A stretch of 64,000 bases of DNA from the NCBI RefSeq assembly GCF_003634555.1, contig NZ_RBKS01000001.1:1116001-1180000 (forward strand), in the 5' to 3' direction. The position numbers and the translations under genes were made by a program. Origin of the DNA: Frondihabitans australicus. GTDB lineage: Bacteria > Actinomycetota > Actinomycetes > Actinomycetales > Microbacteriaceae. The notes beneath the pieces were generated by a model, which saw only the letters and a list, made by a program, of their open reading frames with translations, made no database searches and had not been told where the DNA came from. Shown here piece after piece: positions 7,875 through 17,400 of this stretch (within the stretch, counting starts at the first letter, position 1; each line of letters begins with the position of its first letter).

Positions 7875-9345
7875 GCTCCCGGAGGCCCCGCCGGTGCTCC
7901 CGGGCTACAACCACGTCCGCCCCCTCGGGTCGGGCGGGTTCGCCGACGTCTTCCTCTACGAGCAGAGCATGCCGCGGCGACGAGTGGCCGTGAAGGTGCT
8001 CCTTCCCGGGGTCGCCGACAACGACGCCCGCGCGATGTTCCTCTCCGAGACGAACCTCATGGCGCAGCTCGCCGACCACCCCGACGTGCTGACCGTCTAC
8101 GAGGCGGCCATCGCCGCCGACGGCAGGCCCTACCTCGTCATGGAGTACTGCCCCGAGTCGTACGGGCGCACCTTCCGCACCGAGCGCCTTCCGGTCGCCG
8201 AGGTCCTCCAGATCGCCGTGGCGATCGGCGGCGTGCTCGAGACCGCGCACCGCGACGGAGTCCTCCACCGCGACGTGAAGCCGGCGAACATCCTCAAGAC
8301 GTCGTACGGCAGGCCCGTCCTCGCCGACTTCGGCATCGCGGCGACGCTCGCGCGCTCCGAGGGGCAGGAGGCACTGGGCCTCTCGATCCCGTGGTCGAGC
8401 CCCGAGGTGGTCCGCGGCACCACGCAGGGCACGGTCCGCAGCGAGATCTGGGCGTTCGGCGCCACCGCCTACGGACTCCTGGCCGGTCGGTCGCCCTTCG
8501 AGAAGCCCGACGGCGACAACTCCCGCGACGCCGTCCAGAGCCGCATCATCGGTCGTGCACGCGTCGCCCCCACGGGCCGCGGCGACGTCCCGGCGAGCCT
8601 CGAACAGCTCCTGTCCGCGTGCCTCTCGAAAGACCCCGCGCTCCGCCCCGCCTCGATGCTCGAGGTCCTCCGCTCGCTCCAGGCCGTCGAGGCCGAGCTC
8701 GGCATGCGGCCGTCGCCGCTGGTCATACCGACCGCCAGCGTCATCGACTCCCGGCATCTCGCTTCGGCGCCTCACGACGATTCGACCGGCGCGTCCCAGG
8801 GCGCAGGAGCAGCGGACACCGCCACGCACGACGGCTCCACCGCGACCTCCACCACCCGCCGCCCCCGAACACGGTCGCGCCTGCCGGCCGACCGTTCGAC
8901 CCGCACGGGCCGCGGCGGCACCGCGGACGACGCCGTCAGCCGCGCCGACGCCACCGAGCTCCGCACCGCGCCCGGCGCCCGCTCGGCTCGACGAAGGTCC
9001 ACGGCGCGGACGCGCATCGCACTCGTGGCCTGCGGCGTCGCCGTCGTCGCAGGTGTCATCGTCACCGTCTCACTCGCGACGCGGGGTGGCGGCTCGATCC
9101 CGACCGTCGGCACGATCAGCGCCAACACCACGGCGGACAGCGTGCAGTTCTCGTGGCGCGACCCCGGTCTCGGCTCCGGCGACACGTATCTCGTGCGCGT
9201 CGACGGCGGGCAGGGGACCACCCAGCGGAGCACGACGTACACCCTCCGCCACGCAGCCACCCAGGGGCAGGCGTGCGTGACCGTGACCGTGGTGCGCGAC
9301 GGCACCGACGGGGCGCCGAGTTCGTCGACGTGCGCGGGCGGGTGA
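7864..9345 (+). CDS. membrane-anchored serine/threonine protein kinase (PknB-like)
   Basis: A 493-aa product. An intact Hanks-type kinase domain fills residues 15-280: GSGGFADV glycine loop (about 22-29), catalytic Lys44 in VAVKV, HRDVKPANIL near 136, DFG near 157 and the SPE equivalent of APE near 178. A disordered Ser/Thr/Arg-rich linker follows, then one membrane helix (about 385-405) and an extracellular FN3-like domain of about 85 aa instead of PASTA repeats. GTG start overlaps the FHA gene; the stop overlaps the giant protein's GTG by four bases. No PP2C phosphatase partner is seen in the window. Confidence 0.92.
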
Positions 9346-12300
9346 GCGTGGCAGATCGTCTCCGCCGGCTCCTGCGCCGCCTCGTGGCCCGTCTCCGGGC
9401 GCGCCTTCCGCTGACCATCACGGTCGTCTCGGCGATCGTCGTCGCAGCACTCGTCGCGGTCGCGGTGATCGTCTCACCCGGCTACACGCGGCAGCGGATG
9501 AACCTCGACGACGGCTCGGCCTGGGTCGCCAACGGGGCCTCGCGCCTCGTCGGCGACGCCAACGCCGAGATCGGTCAGCTCACGACGACGATCGACACGA
9601 CCGGCACGACGCTCTCCCTCCTGCAGAGCCCGTCGCACCTCGTCGTCCACGACGAGGCGTCGAACACGCTGGACGTCATGAACCCCTCTACAGCCACCCT
9701 CACCGACACCGTGCCGCTGCCCGACGGCGTGCCCGACGTCGTCGGCGCGGGTGACTGGGTGGCGATCACCCTGCCGTCGAGCGGCGACACCTGGGTGACC
9801 CGCGTCGCCGACCTGTCGAGATTCTCCGCCAAGTCGTCGCCGACGCTCAGCCTCGGCGTCAACTCGTCGTTCGCGATCGACGCCGACGGGCGCTACGCCG
9901 GCTACAGCGCCAAGAGCGGAAAGCTCGTCACGGGCACGTTCGGAGCGGCCACGGGCGGTTCGACGTCAGCGGCGGCAGCCGTGTCGACCTCGCGGAAAGT
10001 GGAGTTCCCGGGAACCTCGAAGTCCGTGCAGGTCACCCTGGTGGCCGGCCGGCCCGCCCTCTTCGATCCGTCGAGCGACCGCGCCTGGGTCGACGGCGCC
10101 TCGATCGACCTGACGAAGAACGTCGCCGACCCGGGCACCGCCCTCCTCGAACAGCCGACGACGACCGGCGACCGCGTGCTTCTCGGCCATCGAGCGGGGC
10201 TCGTCGCGCTGCCTCTCTCCGGCGGCTCAGCCACGAGTCTTCAGGCCGGGACCACCGGCAAGGCCGCGGCTCCGGTCAGCATCGACGGCTGCGAGTACGC
10301 CGCCTGGTCGAACGGTCGTGCCGAGCGCTACTGCGGCGGCGCCACGCGCGGCCAGGCCGTGCGACTGCAGGGGGAGTCGGGCGACGGCGCGATCGTCCTC
10401 GAGGTAAACGGCCACCACGTCGTCGCGAACGACCCGGCGGACGGCCGTTCGTGGGCGATCCAGAACGGCGGCCGGCTCATCGACAACTGGTCGGACTTCG
10501 ACCAGAAGACGAACACCGAGACCACGAAGCAGCAGCTCAAGGACGTCCCGCCGAAGCTCGCCGCCGAGGAGGCGCCGCCGGTCGCCGTGGACGACGCGTT
10601 CGGGGTCAGGGCGGGCCGTGCGAACACTCTGCCCGTGCTCCTGAACGACTCCGACCCCAACGGCGACCCGATCGTCATCAGCCAGGTGACGAGCATCTCG
10701 CCGCAGTTCGGCACCCTCGACATCGTCGGCGACGCGCAGCAGCTGCAGCTCACCACCCGGGCGACAGCCACGGGGCACGTCACCTTCGACTACACCATCA
10801 CCGACGGCCGAGGCGGGCAGGATCACGCGACGGTCACCGTCACCGTGCGGTCTCCCGGCCAGAACTCCGCCCCCGTGCAGAAGCGCGTGACCCGCACGTC
10901 CGTGGCGTCCGGCGGCACGGTCTCGCTGAACGTCCTCGGGGACTGGGCCGACCCCGACAGCGACCCGATCTATCTCGCGAGCGCGAGCACGGCCGCCCCG
11001 AACAGCGTCGACTTCACGCAGGACGGCCGGGTGACGTTCCACGACGGGGATGCATCCGGCGACCTCAAGACCATAGCGATCACCGTGTCCGACGGCACGG
11101 CGACCGGGACGGGATCCGTCTCGGTGACGGTGGGCCCGCCCGGCACCGTCGCGATCACGGCGGAGTCGTTCGCCATCACCGGCTACACGGGGCAGCAGGT
11201 GCAGATCGCTCCGCTCGGCGACGTCCGGGGCGGCACGGGCACGGTGAGCCTCGACGGCGTCAGCGCGGCGTCCGGCGACGACTCGCTGCAGATCCAGCCC
11301 GACTACACGAACGGCGTCTTCGCGGTCACCGCGTCGCGAGCAGGCACCCACCACCTCCAGTACTCGGTCACCGACGGCAAGCAGACCGCCACCGGCACGA
11401 TCCGACTCGAGATCGCCGATCCGCCGAGTGAGAACCTCCCGCCGGTCACCATGCCGACGACGGCCTTCCTCTACCTGCAGGACACCCGCTCGGTCGACGT
11501 GCTCGCGAACGACTCCGACCCCGCCGGCGGGGTCCTGAGCGTCACCGCCGTCTCCGGGCTCCCGGGATCCGGCAGCGTGGTCGCCGGCATCGTCGACCAG
11601 TCGGGACTTCGAGTCCGCCTGGTGCGGACGCTGGACGCACCCGTCACCTTCCACTACACGGTGAGCAACGGCAAGGCCAGCGCCCAGGGCTCGGTCACGG
11701 TCGTGCAGATCCCCGAACCCTCGAGGCTCCAGGCGCCCGTCGCGAATCCCGACCGGGTGACGGTCCGGGTCGGCACGGTCGCCGACATCCCGGTGCTCGA
11801 CAACGACGTCCAGCCCAACGACAAGCCGTTGCAGCTCGCCGGCGCGCTCGTGAAGAACGTCCCGGACGGCGACGGGCTCCTGTTCACCTCCGGCTCCGAG
11901 CTCCGGTATCTGGCCCCGGATCACCCCGGGACCTACTCCGCCGCGTACCGCGTCACGCAGTCCGACGGCCAGTACGCGACCGCACCCGTCACAATCGTCG
12001 TCAAGGGCGACGACGCCGAGAACGACCGCGCGCCCGTCCCGCAGACCGTGACGGCGAGAGTCACCGCGGGCGGCACCGTCACGATCCCGATACCGCTGGC
12101 GGGCATCGACCCGGACGGCGACGCGGTCAGCCTGGTCGGTCAGGCGACCTCGCCGCATCTCGGCGCCATCTCGAAGGTGGGCAGCGACTCGCTGACCTAC
12201 CGCGCGAGCTCGTACTCGTCAGGAACCGACACGTTCCAGTACACCGTGGTCGACTCGCTCGGCGTCGGCGGCACCGGGACGATCCGCGTCGGCGTCGTCC

Positions 12301-15002
12301 CCTCGTCCGGCACGACCCAGGCGCCCGCGGCTCAGGACGACCTCGTCACCACGCGCCCCGGCACCCGCCTGACCGTGCCCGTCCTCGACAACGACACGGA
12401 CCCGCAGCAGAGCCCGCTCGTGGTGACGGGCGCGGAGGCGACCTCGAAGGCGATCACACCGGTGACGACGGCCGACTCGGTGCGCCTCACCGCGCCGAAG
12501 ACGCCGGGGAGCTACGGCGTGCTGTACACGATCCGCAACGAGCGGGGGGCCCAGGCCTCGGCCTGGCTCTACCTCGACGTGGCGAAGAACGCGCCTCTCG
12601 CGAGTCCCACGGCGACCGACGTCGTCCTCACCTCCCAAGCGGTCGCCCACCGTGCGTCGGTCGTCGTCGACGCCATGAAGGCCGTCACGTTCTCGGAGGG
12701 GCAGACCTCCGACCTGAAGCTCTCGGTTCTCCCCGGATACGGGCACGCGACCGTCCAGCCCGACGGGACGATCCGGGTCACTGTGACGGCGAAGAGTCAG
12801 ATCGTGCCCTATCGAGTCACGCGCAAGGACGACCCGAAGGCGTCGGCGACCGCGTTCATCTGGGTGCCGGGGTCGCTCAGCGGACGCCCCGAGATCCGCT
12901 CGAACGCACCCGCGCTCACCGTCGTCAGCGGGTCCCGGCTCGTCGTCCATCTCGCCGACCAGCTGATCGGGGTCGGCGGGCGTCGGGTGACCCTCGCCGG
13001 ATCGTCGAGCGTCTCCGCCACGTACTCCGACGGTTCCTCCCTCGTGGTCGACGACACCACGCTCCAGTACACGTCCGAGGCGAACTACTTCGGCCCGGCC
13101 TCGATCACGCTCACCGTGACCGACGGACGCCCGGGCGACGCCTCGAGCCAGGCGACACTGACCCTGCCGATCACGGTGACTCCGAAGAACGACGAGCCGC
13201 CGGTCCTGAACGGCGCGAGCATCACGCTCGAGTCCGGGGCGCAGACGACCGTCGACCTCCGGGCGCTCACCGACTACCCGTACCCCGACCGGATCGACTC
13301 GCTCACCTACTCCGCGGTCTCAGGATCCCCGACGGTCGCGACGGCGAGCGTCTCGGCCGCGACCCTGACGATCCGCGGGGTCGACGGGGTGCAGGTGGGC
13401 CGCACGGCGAAGATCGTCGTCTCGGTGCGCGACGGCCACGGCGCGGGCAAGTCCGGCATCGTCTCGGTCACCATCGTCCGCTCGACCCGCCCCATCGTGG
13501 AGCCCATCCCCGACAGCGTCACGATCCGCCGCGGCGCCGCGGCGACGGTGGACGTCCTCGCGAACGACGAGGCGACGAACCCGTTCCCGGGCCGACCGCT
13601 CCACGTGGTCAGCGTCGGCGGGGGTGCCGTGCCGAGCGGGGTCACCGTCAGCGAGAGCGCCGACAGGAGCCGCGTCACCGTCACCGTCTCGAAGTCCGCC
13701 GCGACCGGCACCGTGACCATCCCGTACGAGGTCGGCGACGTCACGGACGATCCGACCCGGTACGCGTCGTCGACGATCAGCGTGCTCGTCCAGGACGTCC
13801 CGGACGCCCCGGTCGGCCCGCCGGCGGTCGTCGCGACCGACACGGCGAAGGCGCAGGTCACGCTCGCGATCCCGCACGCGTTCCCCAACTACTCCGACGT
13901 GACCGGCTACACGGTCACCTCCACCGACAAGACCGTCACGGCGGCGTGCACGAACCCCGACGCCTGCGTCGTCTCGGGGCTCGTCTACGGCACGGCCTAC
14001 TCGTTCACGGCCGTCGCGACGAACGCCCTCGGCGACGGCGCGGCCAGCCCGCCGAGCGCCCCGGTGATCGTGGACGGCTCGCCGAGCGCCCCGGTGAACG
14101 TCACGGTGACGGCGACGCACGACGACCCGAACGGGCACTCGCTCGCGATCGCCTGGCAGCCGGGCCTGTCGGTGCCTGGGAGCCCCGTGCAGAGCTACGA
14201 CGTGTCGCTCACAGGGCCGAACGGCTACTCGCACACCGAGTCGGTGCCGGCCGACCAGACCGCCGTGCGGGTCTCGGATCCTGGCATCCAGCCCGGCTCC
14301 GGCTACACCGCGTCGATCGTCGCCCACAACAAGACCAATGCCAGCGCTCCGGGCACCGGCTCGACCACGGCCGTCGGCCCGCCGAACGGTGTGATCGTCA
14401 CCAGCCACCTGACCGTCTCGAACGGCCAGTTCGCCGTCGAGGTCGACTGGACACCGGGTTCCGCCAACGGCGGCCCGGGTCTCAGCTACTCGGTCGCGCG
14501 GACCGACGACGGCCCGAGTTCGTGCTCGGGCAACTCGCTGCCTGGCACACCGGTCGCCGGCACGTCGTGGATCGACGCCGACCCCGGCAACAACGGCACG
14601 CAGTACCACGTCTACGCGACGAACGGCCTCTTCTGCTCGACCTTCACCTCCGGCTTCACGAACACGCGCCTTCCCGCCGCGCCGAACGGCTCGGCCGCGC
14701 TGGCGACCAACCCCGACGGCGGCGCCCAGGACATCCAGATCGGCGCGCTGACGCCCGGCGACGGCCAGCAGGTCGACCACTACGAGTACGGCCTGGTGAA
14801 CGCGAACGAGGCGCAGCCGAACAGCTGGGCGACGATCGTCCAGGGCGGCGGCTTCGTCACGGGCCCGGGCCACGACACGTCCCGCTACGGCACCGCCACC
14901 GACGTCTGGGTGCGAGCGTGCAGCCTGTCCTCCGAGGACAGCTGCGGCCCGGCCCAGCGGATCGGCGCGAACCTCACCCCAGCGAAAGCAGCCACACCAT
15001 GA
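9342..15002 (+). CDS. giant membrane-anchored surface protein with Ig/cadherin-like and FN3 repeats
   Basis: A 1886-aa product. Short basic cytoplasmic N-terminus, one helix at about 23-48, then a propeller-like region (50-400), then at least seven Ig/cadherin-like modules. Each module carries a calcium-motif-like VLxNDxDPxGDP variant, near residues 431, 530, 720, 820, 923, 1013 and 1404. Three to four FN3-like domains end the protein (1487-1886). There is no LPxTG or C-terminal anchor, so it is N-terminally anchored with the repeats outside. GTG 9342 is chosen because GTGA couples it to the kinase. A structural or adhesive role across the cell wall, under control of the upstream kinase, is inferred. 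Confidence 0.88.
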   Translation: MSVADRLRRLLRRLVARLRARLPLTITVVSAIVVAALVAVAVIVSPGYTRQRMNLDDGSAWVANGASRLVGDANAEIGQLTTTIDTTGTTLSLLQSPSHLVVHDEASNTLDVMNPSTATLTDTVPLPDGVPDVVGAGDWVAITLPSSGDTWVTRVADLSRFSAKSSPTLSLGVNSSFAIDADGRYAGYSAKSGKLVTGTFGAATGGSTSAAAAVSTSRKVEFPGTSKSVQVTLVAGRPALFDPSSDRAWVDGASIDLTKNVADPGTALLEQPTTTGDRVLLGHRAGLVALPLSGGSATSLQAGTTGKAAAPVSIDGCEYAAWSNGRAERYCGGATRGQAVRLQGESGDGAIVLEVNGHHVVANDPADGRSWAIQNGGRLIDNWSDFDQKTNTETTKQQLKDVPPKLAAEEAPPVAVDDAFGVRAGRANTLPVLLNDSDPNGDPIVISQVTSISPQFGTLDIVGDAQQLQLTTRATATGHVTFDYTITDGRGGQDHATVTVTVRSPGQNSAPVQKRVTRTSVASGGTVSLNVLGDWADPDSDPIYLASASTAAPNSVDFTQDGRVTFHDGDASGDLKTIAITVSDGTATGTGSVSVTVGPPGTVAITAESFAITGYTGQQVQIAPLGDVRGGTGTVSLDGVSAASGDDSLQIQPDYTNGVFAVTASRAGTHHLQYSVTDGKQTATGTIRLEIADPPSENLPPVTMPTTAFLYLQDTRSVDVLANDSDPAGGVLSVTAVSGLPGSGSVVAGIVDQSGLRVRLVRTLDAPVTFHYTVSNGKASAQGSVTVVQIPEPSRLQAPVANPDRVTVRVGTVADIPVLDNDVQPNDKPLQLAGALVKNVPDGDGLLFTSGSELRYLAPDHPGTYSAAYRVTQSDGQYATAPVTIVVKGDDAENDRAPVPQTVTARVTAGGTVTIPIPLAGIDPDGDAVSLVGQATSPHLGAISKVGSDSLTYRASSYSSGTDTFQYTVVDSLGVGGTGTIRVGVVPSSGTTQAPAAQDDLVTTRPGTRLTVPVLDNDTDPQQSPLVVTGAEATSKAITPVTTADSVRLTAPKTPGSYGVLYTIRNERGAQASAWLYLDVAKNAPLASPTATDVVLTSQAVAHRASVVVDAMKAVTFSEGQTSDLKLSVLPGYGHATVQPDGTIRVTVTAKSQIVPYRVTRKDDPKASATAFIWVPGSLSGRPEIRSNAPALTVVSGSRLVVHLADQLIGVGGRRVTLAGSSSVSATYSDGSSLVVDDTTLQYTSEANYFGPASITLTVTDGRPGDASSQATLTLPITVTPKNDEPPVLNGASITLESGAQTTVDLRALTDYPYPDRIDSLTYSAVSGSPTVATASVSAATLTIRGVDGVQVGRTAKIVVSVRDGHGAGKSGIVSVTIVRSTRPIVEPIPDSVTIRRGAAATVDVLANDEATNPFPGRPLHVVSVGGGAVPSGVTVSESADRSRVTVTVSKSAATGTVTIPYEVGDVTDDPTRYASSTISVLVQDVPDAPVGPPAVVATDTAKAQVTLAIPHAFPNYSDVTGYTVTSTDKTVTAACTNPDACVVSGLVYGTAYSFTAVATNALGDGAASPPSAPVIVDGSPSAPVNVTVTATHDDPNGHSLAIAWQPGLSVPGSPVQSYDVSLTGPNGYSHTESVPADQTAVRVSDPGIQPGSGYTASIVAHNKTNASAPGTGSTTAVGPPNGVIVTSHLTVSNGQFAVEVDWTPGSANGGPGLSYSVARTDDGPSSCSGNSLPGTPVAGTSWIDADPGNNGTQYHVYATNGLFCSTFTSGFTNTRLPAAPNGSAALATNPDGGAQDIQIGALTPGDGQQVDHYEYGLVNANEAQPNSWATIVQGGGFVTGPGHDTSRYGTATDVWVRACSLSSEDSCGPAQRIGANLTPAKAATP

Positions 15003-16003
15003 CCACGACATCGCACGGCACCGACGACTTCACGCCCCTCACCCTCGAAGAGGCGGCGTGGTTCAAGGAGGTGTTCGGGCGGCTCAGCGAGAACGTCGAG
15101 CAGGTGGTGCTCGGCAAGCCGCACGTCGTCCGCCTCGCGCTCACGACGCTGCTCAGCGAGGGGCACCTGCTGCTCGAGGACTTCCCCGGCACCGGCAAGA
15201 CGAGCCTGGCTCGCTCCATCGCGCAGACGGTCGAGGGCACCAGCAACCGGATTCAGTTCACCCCCGACCTGCTTCCCGGCGACGTCACCGGCATGAGCAT
15301 GTACGACCAGAAGAACGGCATCTTCGAGTTCCACACGGGCCCCGTCTTCGCGAACGTCCTCCTGGCCGACGAGATCAACCGGGCCTCGCCGAAGACGCAG
15401 TCGGCGCTGCTCGAGGTCATGGAGGAGTCCCGCGTCACCGTCGACGGCGTCACCCATCGGGTGCCCGAGCCCTTCATGGTCATCGCGACGCAGAACCCGA
15501 TCGAGCAGGCCGGCACGTACCGCCTGCCCGAGGCGCAGCTCGACCGCTTCCTGCTCAAGACCTCGCTCGGCTACCCCGACTCGGTGTCGACTCGGCGGAT
15601 CCTCGAGGGCGCCCGCGTCAAGTCGCACTCCCGCACGCTGCCTCCCGTGCTGGCCGCCGCCGACATGCTCTCCATGATCGAGACGGCCAAGCGGGTCGAG
15701 ACCGACGCGGCGATCCTCGACTACGTCTCGCGCATCGTCGACGCGACGCGCGAGGCCGCGGAGGTACGCCTCGGCGCCAGCGTCCGCGGCGCCCTCGCCC
15801 TCGTACGCGCCTCGATGACGTGGGCGGCGACCGAGGGCCGCACCTTCGTGCTGCCCGACGACGTCAAGGCGCTGGCCGAACCCGTCCTCGCGCATCGGCT
15901 CGTGCTCGACCCCGAGGCCGAGTTCGACGGGGTGACCGCCACGAGCGTCGTCGGCCGCATCCTCCTCGACGTGGTGCCCCCGAGCGAGAGGCTGACCGTG
16001 TGA
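14999..16003 (+). CDS. MoxR-family AAA+ ATPase
   Basis: A 334-aa product, normal MoxR length. Walker A GTGKTS near residues 63-68, Walker B LLADEINRA near 122, the sensor-1 segment ATQNPIEQAGTY and the lid domain (GASVRGALALVRA) are all present. MoxR ATPases are chaperone-like and typically act with a DUF58/VWA protein, here the next gene. ATG 14999 overlaps the giant gene's stop (ATGA), and its own stop is overlapped by the next GTG. Confidence 0.93.
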   Translation: MTTTSHGTDDFTPLTLEEAAWFKEVFGRLSENVEQVVLGKPHVVRLALTTLLSEGHLLLEDFPGTGKTSLARSIAQTVEGTSNRIQFTPDLLPGDVTGMSMYDQKNGIFEFHTGPVFANVLLADEINRASPKTQSALLEVMEESRVTVDGVTHRVPEPFMVIATQNPIEQAGTYRLPEAQLDRFLLKTSLGYPDSVSTRRILEGARVKSHSRTLPPVLAAADMLSMIETAKRVETDAAILDYVSRIVDATREAAEVRLGASVRGALALVRASMTWAATEGRTFVLPDDVKALAEPVLAHRLVLDPEAEFDGVTATSVVGRILLDVVPPSERLTV

Positions 16004-17400
16004 CGCCCCGCTCCCCGAAGTCGAGCACGGCCAGGGTGCGATCCAGGCCGCAGGATCGCGATCGCGTCACGTCGACCACGCTCGGCCGCACCGCCACCGG
16101 CACCGGCTACACGCACCTCACGGGCACCGGCTACACGACCCTCCTGCGCACCCCGGGTCAACGGCGCCTGCTGGCGCTCCGGCGCGCCAGGACGCGCGTG
16201 CTGCGCCGCACCCGACGCGTCGCCGGCGTGGCCGCCGGTGTCGTCACGCCCCTCGGCTGGTCCGTCCTGGCCGCCACGCTGGTCGCCCTCGTGGTCGGCT
16301 ACGCGTGCGGCTGGCTCGAGTTCGCCGCCGCCGGTCTCGCCCTCGCTCTGCTCTCGGCGGTGTGCCTGCTCTTCCTCATCGGCCGGACCCGCTACTCGGT
16401 GGCCCTCGAAGTCGACGCCGATCGCACCGTCGTCGGCCGTCCCGTGGGAGCGCGCGTCGTCATCGGCGACGAGTCGCGACGCCCGCTGTGGGGAGCACGG
16501 CTGGAGGTCGAAGTCGGAGGCGAGCCCGTCGGGCTCCGAGTGCCGGGCGACAACTCGTTCACCGTGCCGGCCGACCGTCGCGGCGTGGTAAGGGTCGGCC
16601 CCGTCCGAACGGTGCGTGGCGATCCGGTGGGGCTATTCCGTCGCGACGTCGAGTGGACGGCCGTCCGCGAGGTCCACGTGCACCCCGAGACGATCACCGT
16701 GCCGTCGTCCTCGACGGGATTCGTCCGCGACCTCGAGGGGAGTCCGACACGCGACCTCACGGCCAACGACATCGCCTTCCACGCCCTCCGCGACTTCCGG
16801 CCCGGCGACGATCGCCGGCATATCCACTGGAAGAGCACCGCCCGTACCGGCGCCCTCGTCGTCCGGCAGTTCGAGGAGACACGGCGCAGCCACGTCGTCA
16901 TCGCCTTCAGCCTCGCGCCGGCGGACTTCGCCGACGAGACGGAGTTCGAGCTGGCCGTCGGCGCCAGCGCGTCGCTCGCGCTGCGGGCGATCCGCGACGG
17001 GCGAGACGTCACCGCGATCACGAGCCCGCCCCGCGCCCAACCGGGAGACGAGCCGAGTCGTGAGCCGCGGAACCTGAGCACCCGCACCACGGCAGCCCTG
17101 CTCGACGCCGTCAGCGAGATCGAATGGGGCACCGGCGACATCGACGTCGGCGGCCTCGCGTCGCTCGCGAACGACCTCGTGACGGGCGTCTCGCTGGTGT
17201 TCCTGGTCTGCGGCAGCGCGCCGAGCATGCGAGACCTCCGCTCCTGGTCTCTCCGCTTCCCGCCCGGCGTCGAGATCGTCGCCGTCGTGTGCCGACCGGG
17301 CGCCGTGCCCGGGCTGCGGCGCGTCGGCGAGCTGAGCGTGCTCGAAATCGGCTACCTCGACGACCTCCGCCGGGCCCTGGCGAAGGCGGCGGCGGCGTGA
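16000..17400 (+). CDS. DUF58 domain protein, MoxR partner
   Basis: A 466-aa product. A basic N-terminus contains an exact small duplication (TGTGYT twice, about residues 33-48). Two membrane helices lie at about 85-130, then a beta domain, then the DUF58 signature ALRDFRPGDDRRHIHWKSTART (about 263-285). The MoxR-DUF58 pair is a conserved module in which the ATPase is thought to remodel the membrane partner. Start GTG 16000 overlaps moxR by four bases and its stop overlaps the next GTG, so the module is translated as a unit. Confidence 0.88.
   Translation: MTPRSPKSSTARVRSRPQDRDRVTSTTLGRTATGTGYTHLTGTGYTTLLRTPGQRRLLALRRARTRVLRRTRRVAGVAAGVVTPLGWSVLAATLVALVVGYACGWLEFAAAGLALALLSAVCLLFLIGRTRYSVALEVDADRTVVGRPVGARVVIGDESRRPLWGARLEVEVGGEPVGLRVPGDNSFTVPADRRGVVRVGPVRTVRGDPVGLFRRDVEWTAVREVHVHPETITVPSSSTGFVRDLEGSPTRDLTANDIAFHALRDFRPGDDRRHIHWKSTARTGALVVRQFEETRRSHVVIAFSLAPADFADETEFELAVGASASLALRAIRDGRDVTAITSPPRAQPGDEPSREPRNLSTRTTAALLDAVSEIEWGTGDIDVGGLASLANDLVTGVSLVFLVCGSAPSMRDLRSWSLRFPPGVEIVAVVCRPGAVPGLRRVGELSVLEIGYLDDLRRALAKAAAA

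Noticed and set aside
8391..9341. Upstream extension of the giant protein into the kinase gene
   Set aside because: It would bury the N-terminal anchor and overlap the kinase domain; GTG 9342 has the operon's usual four-base overlap.
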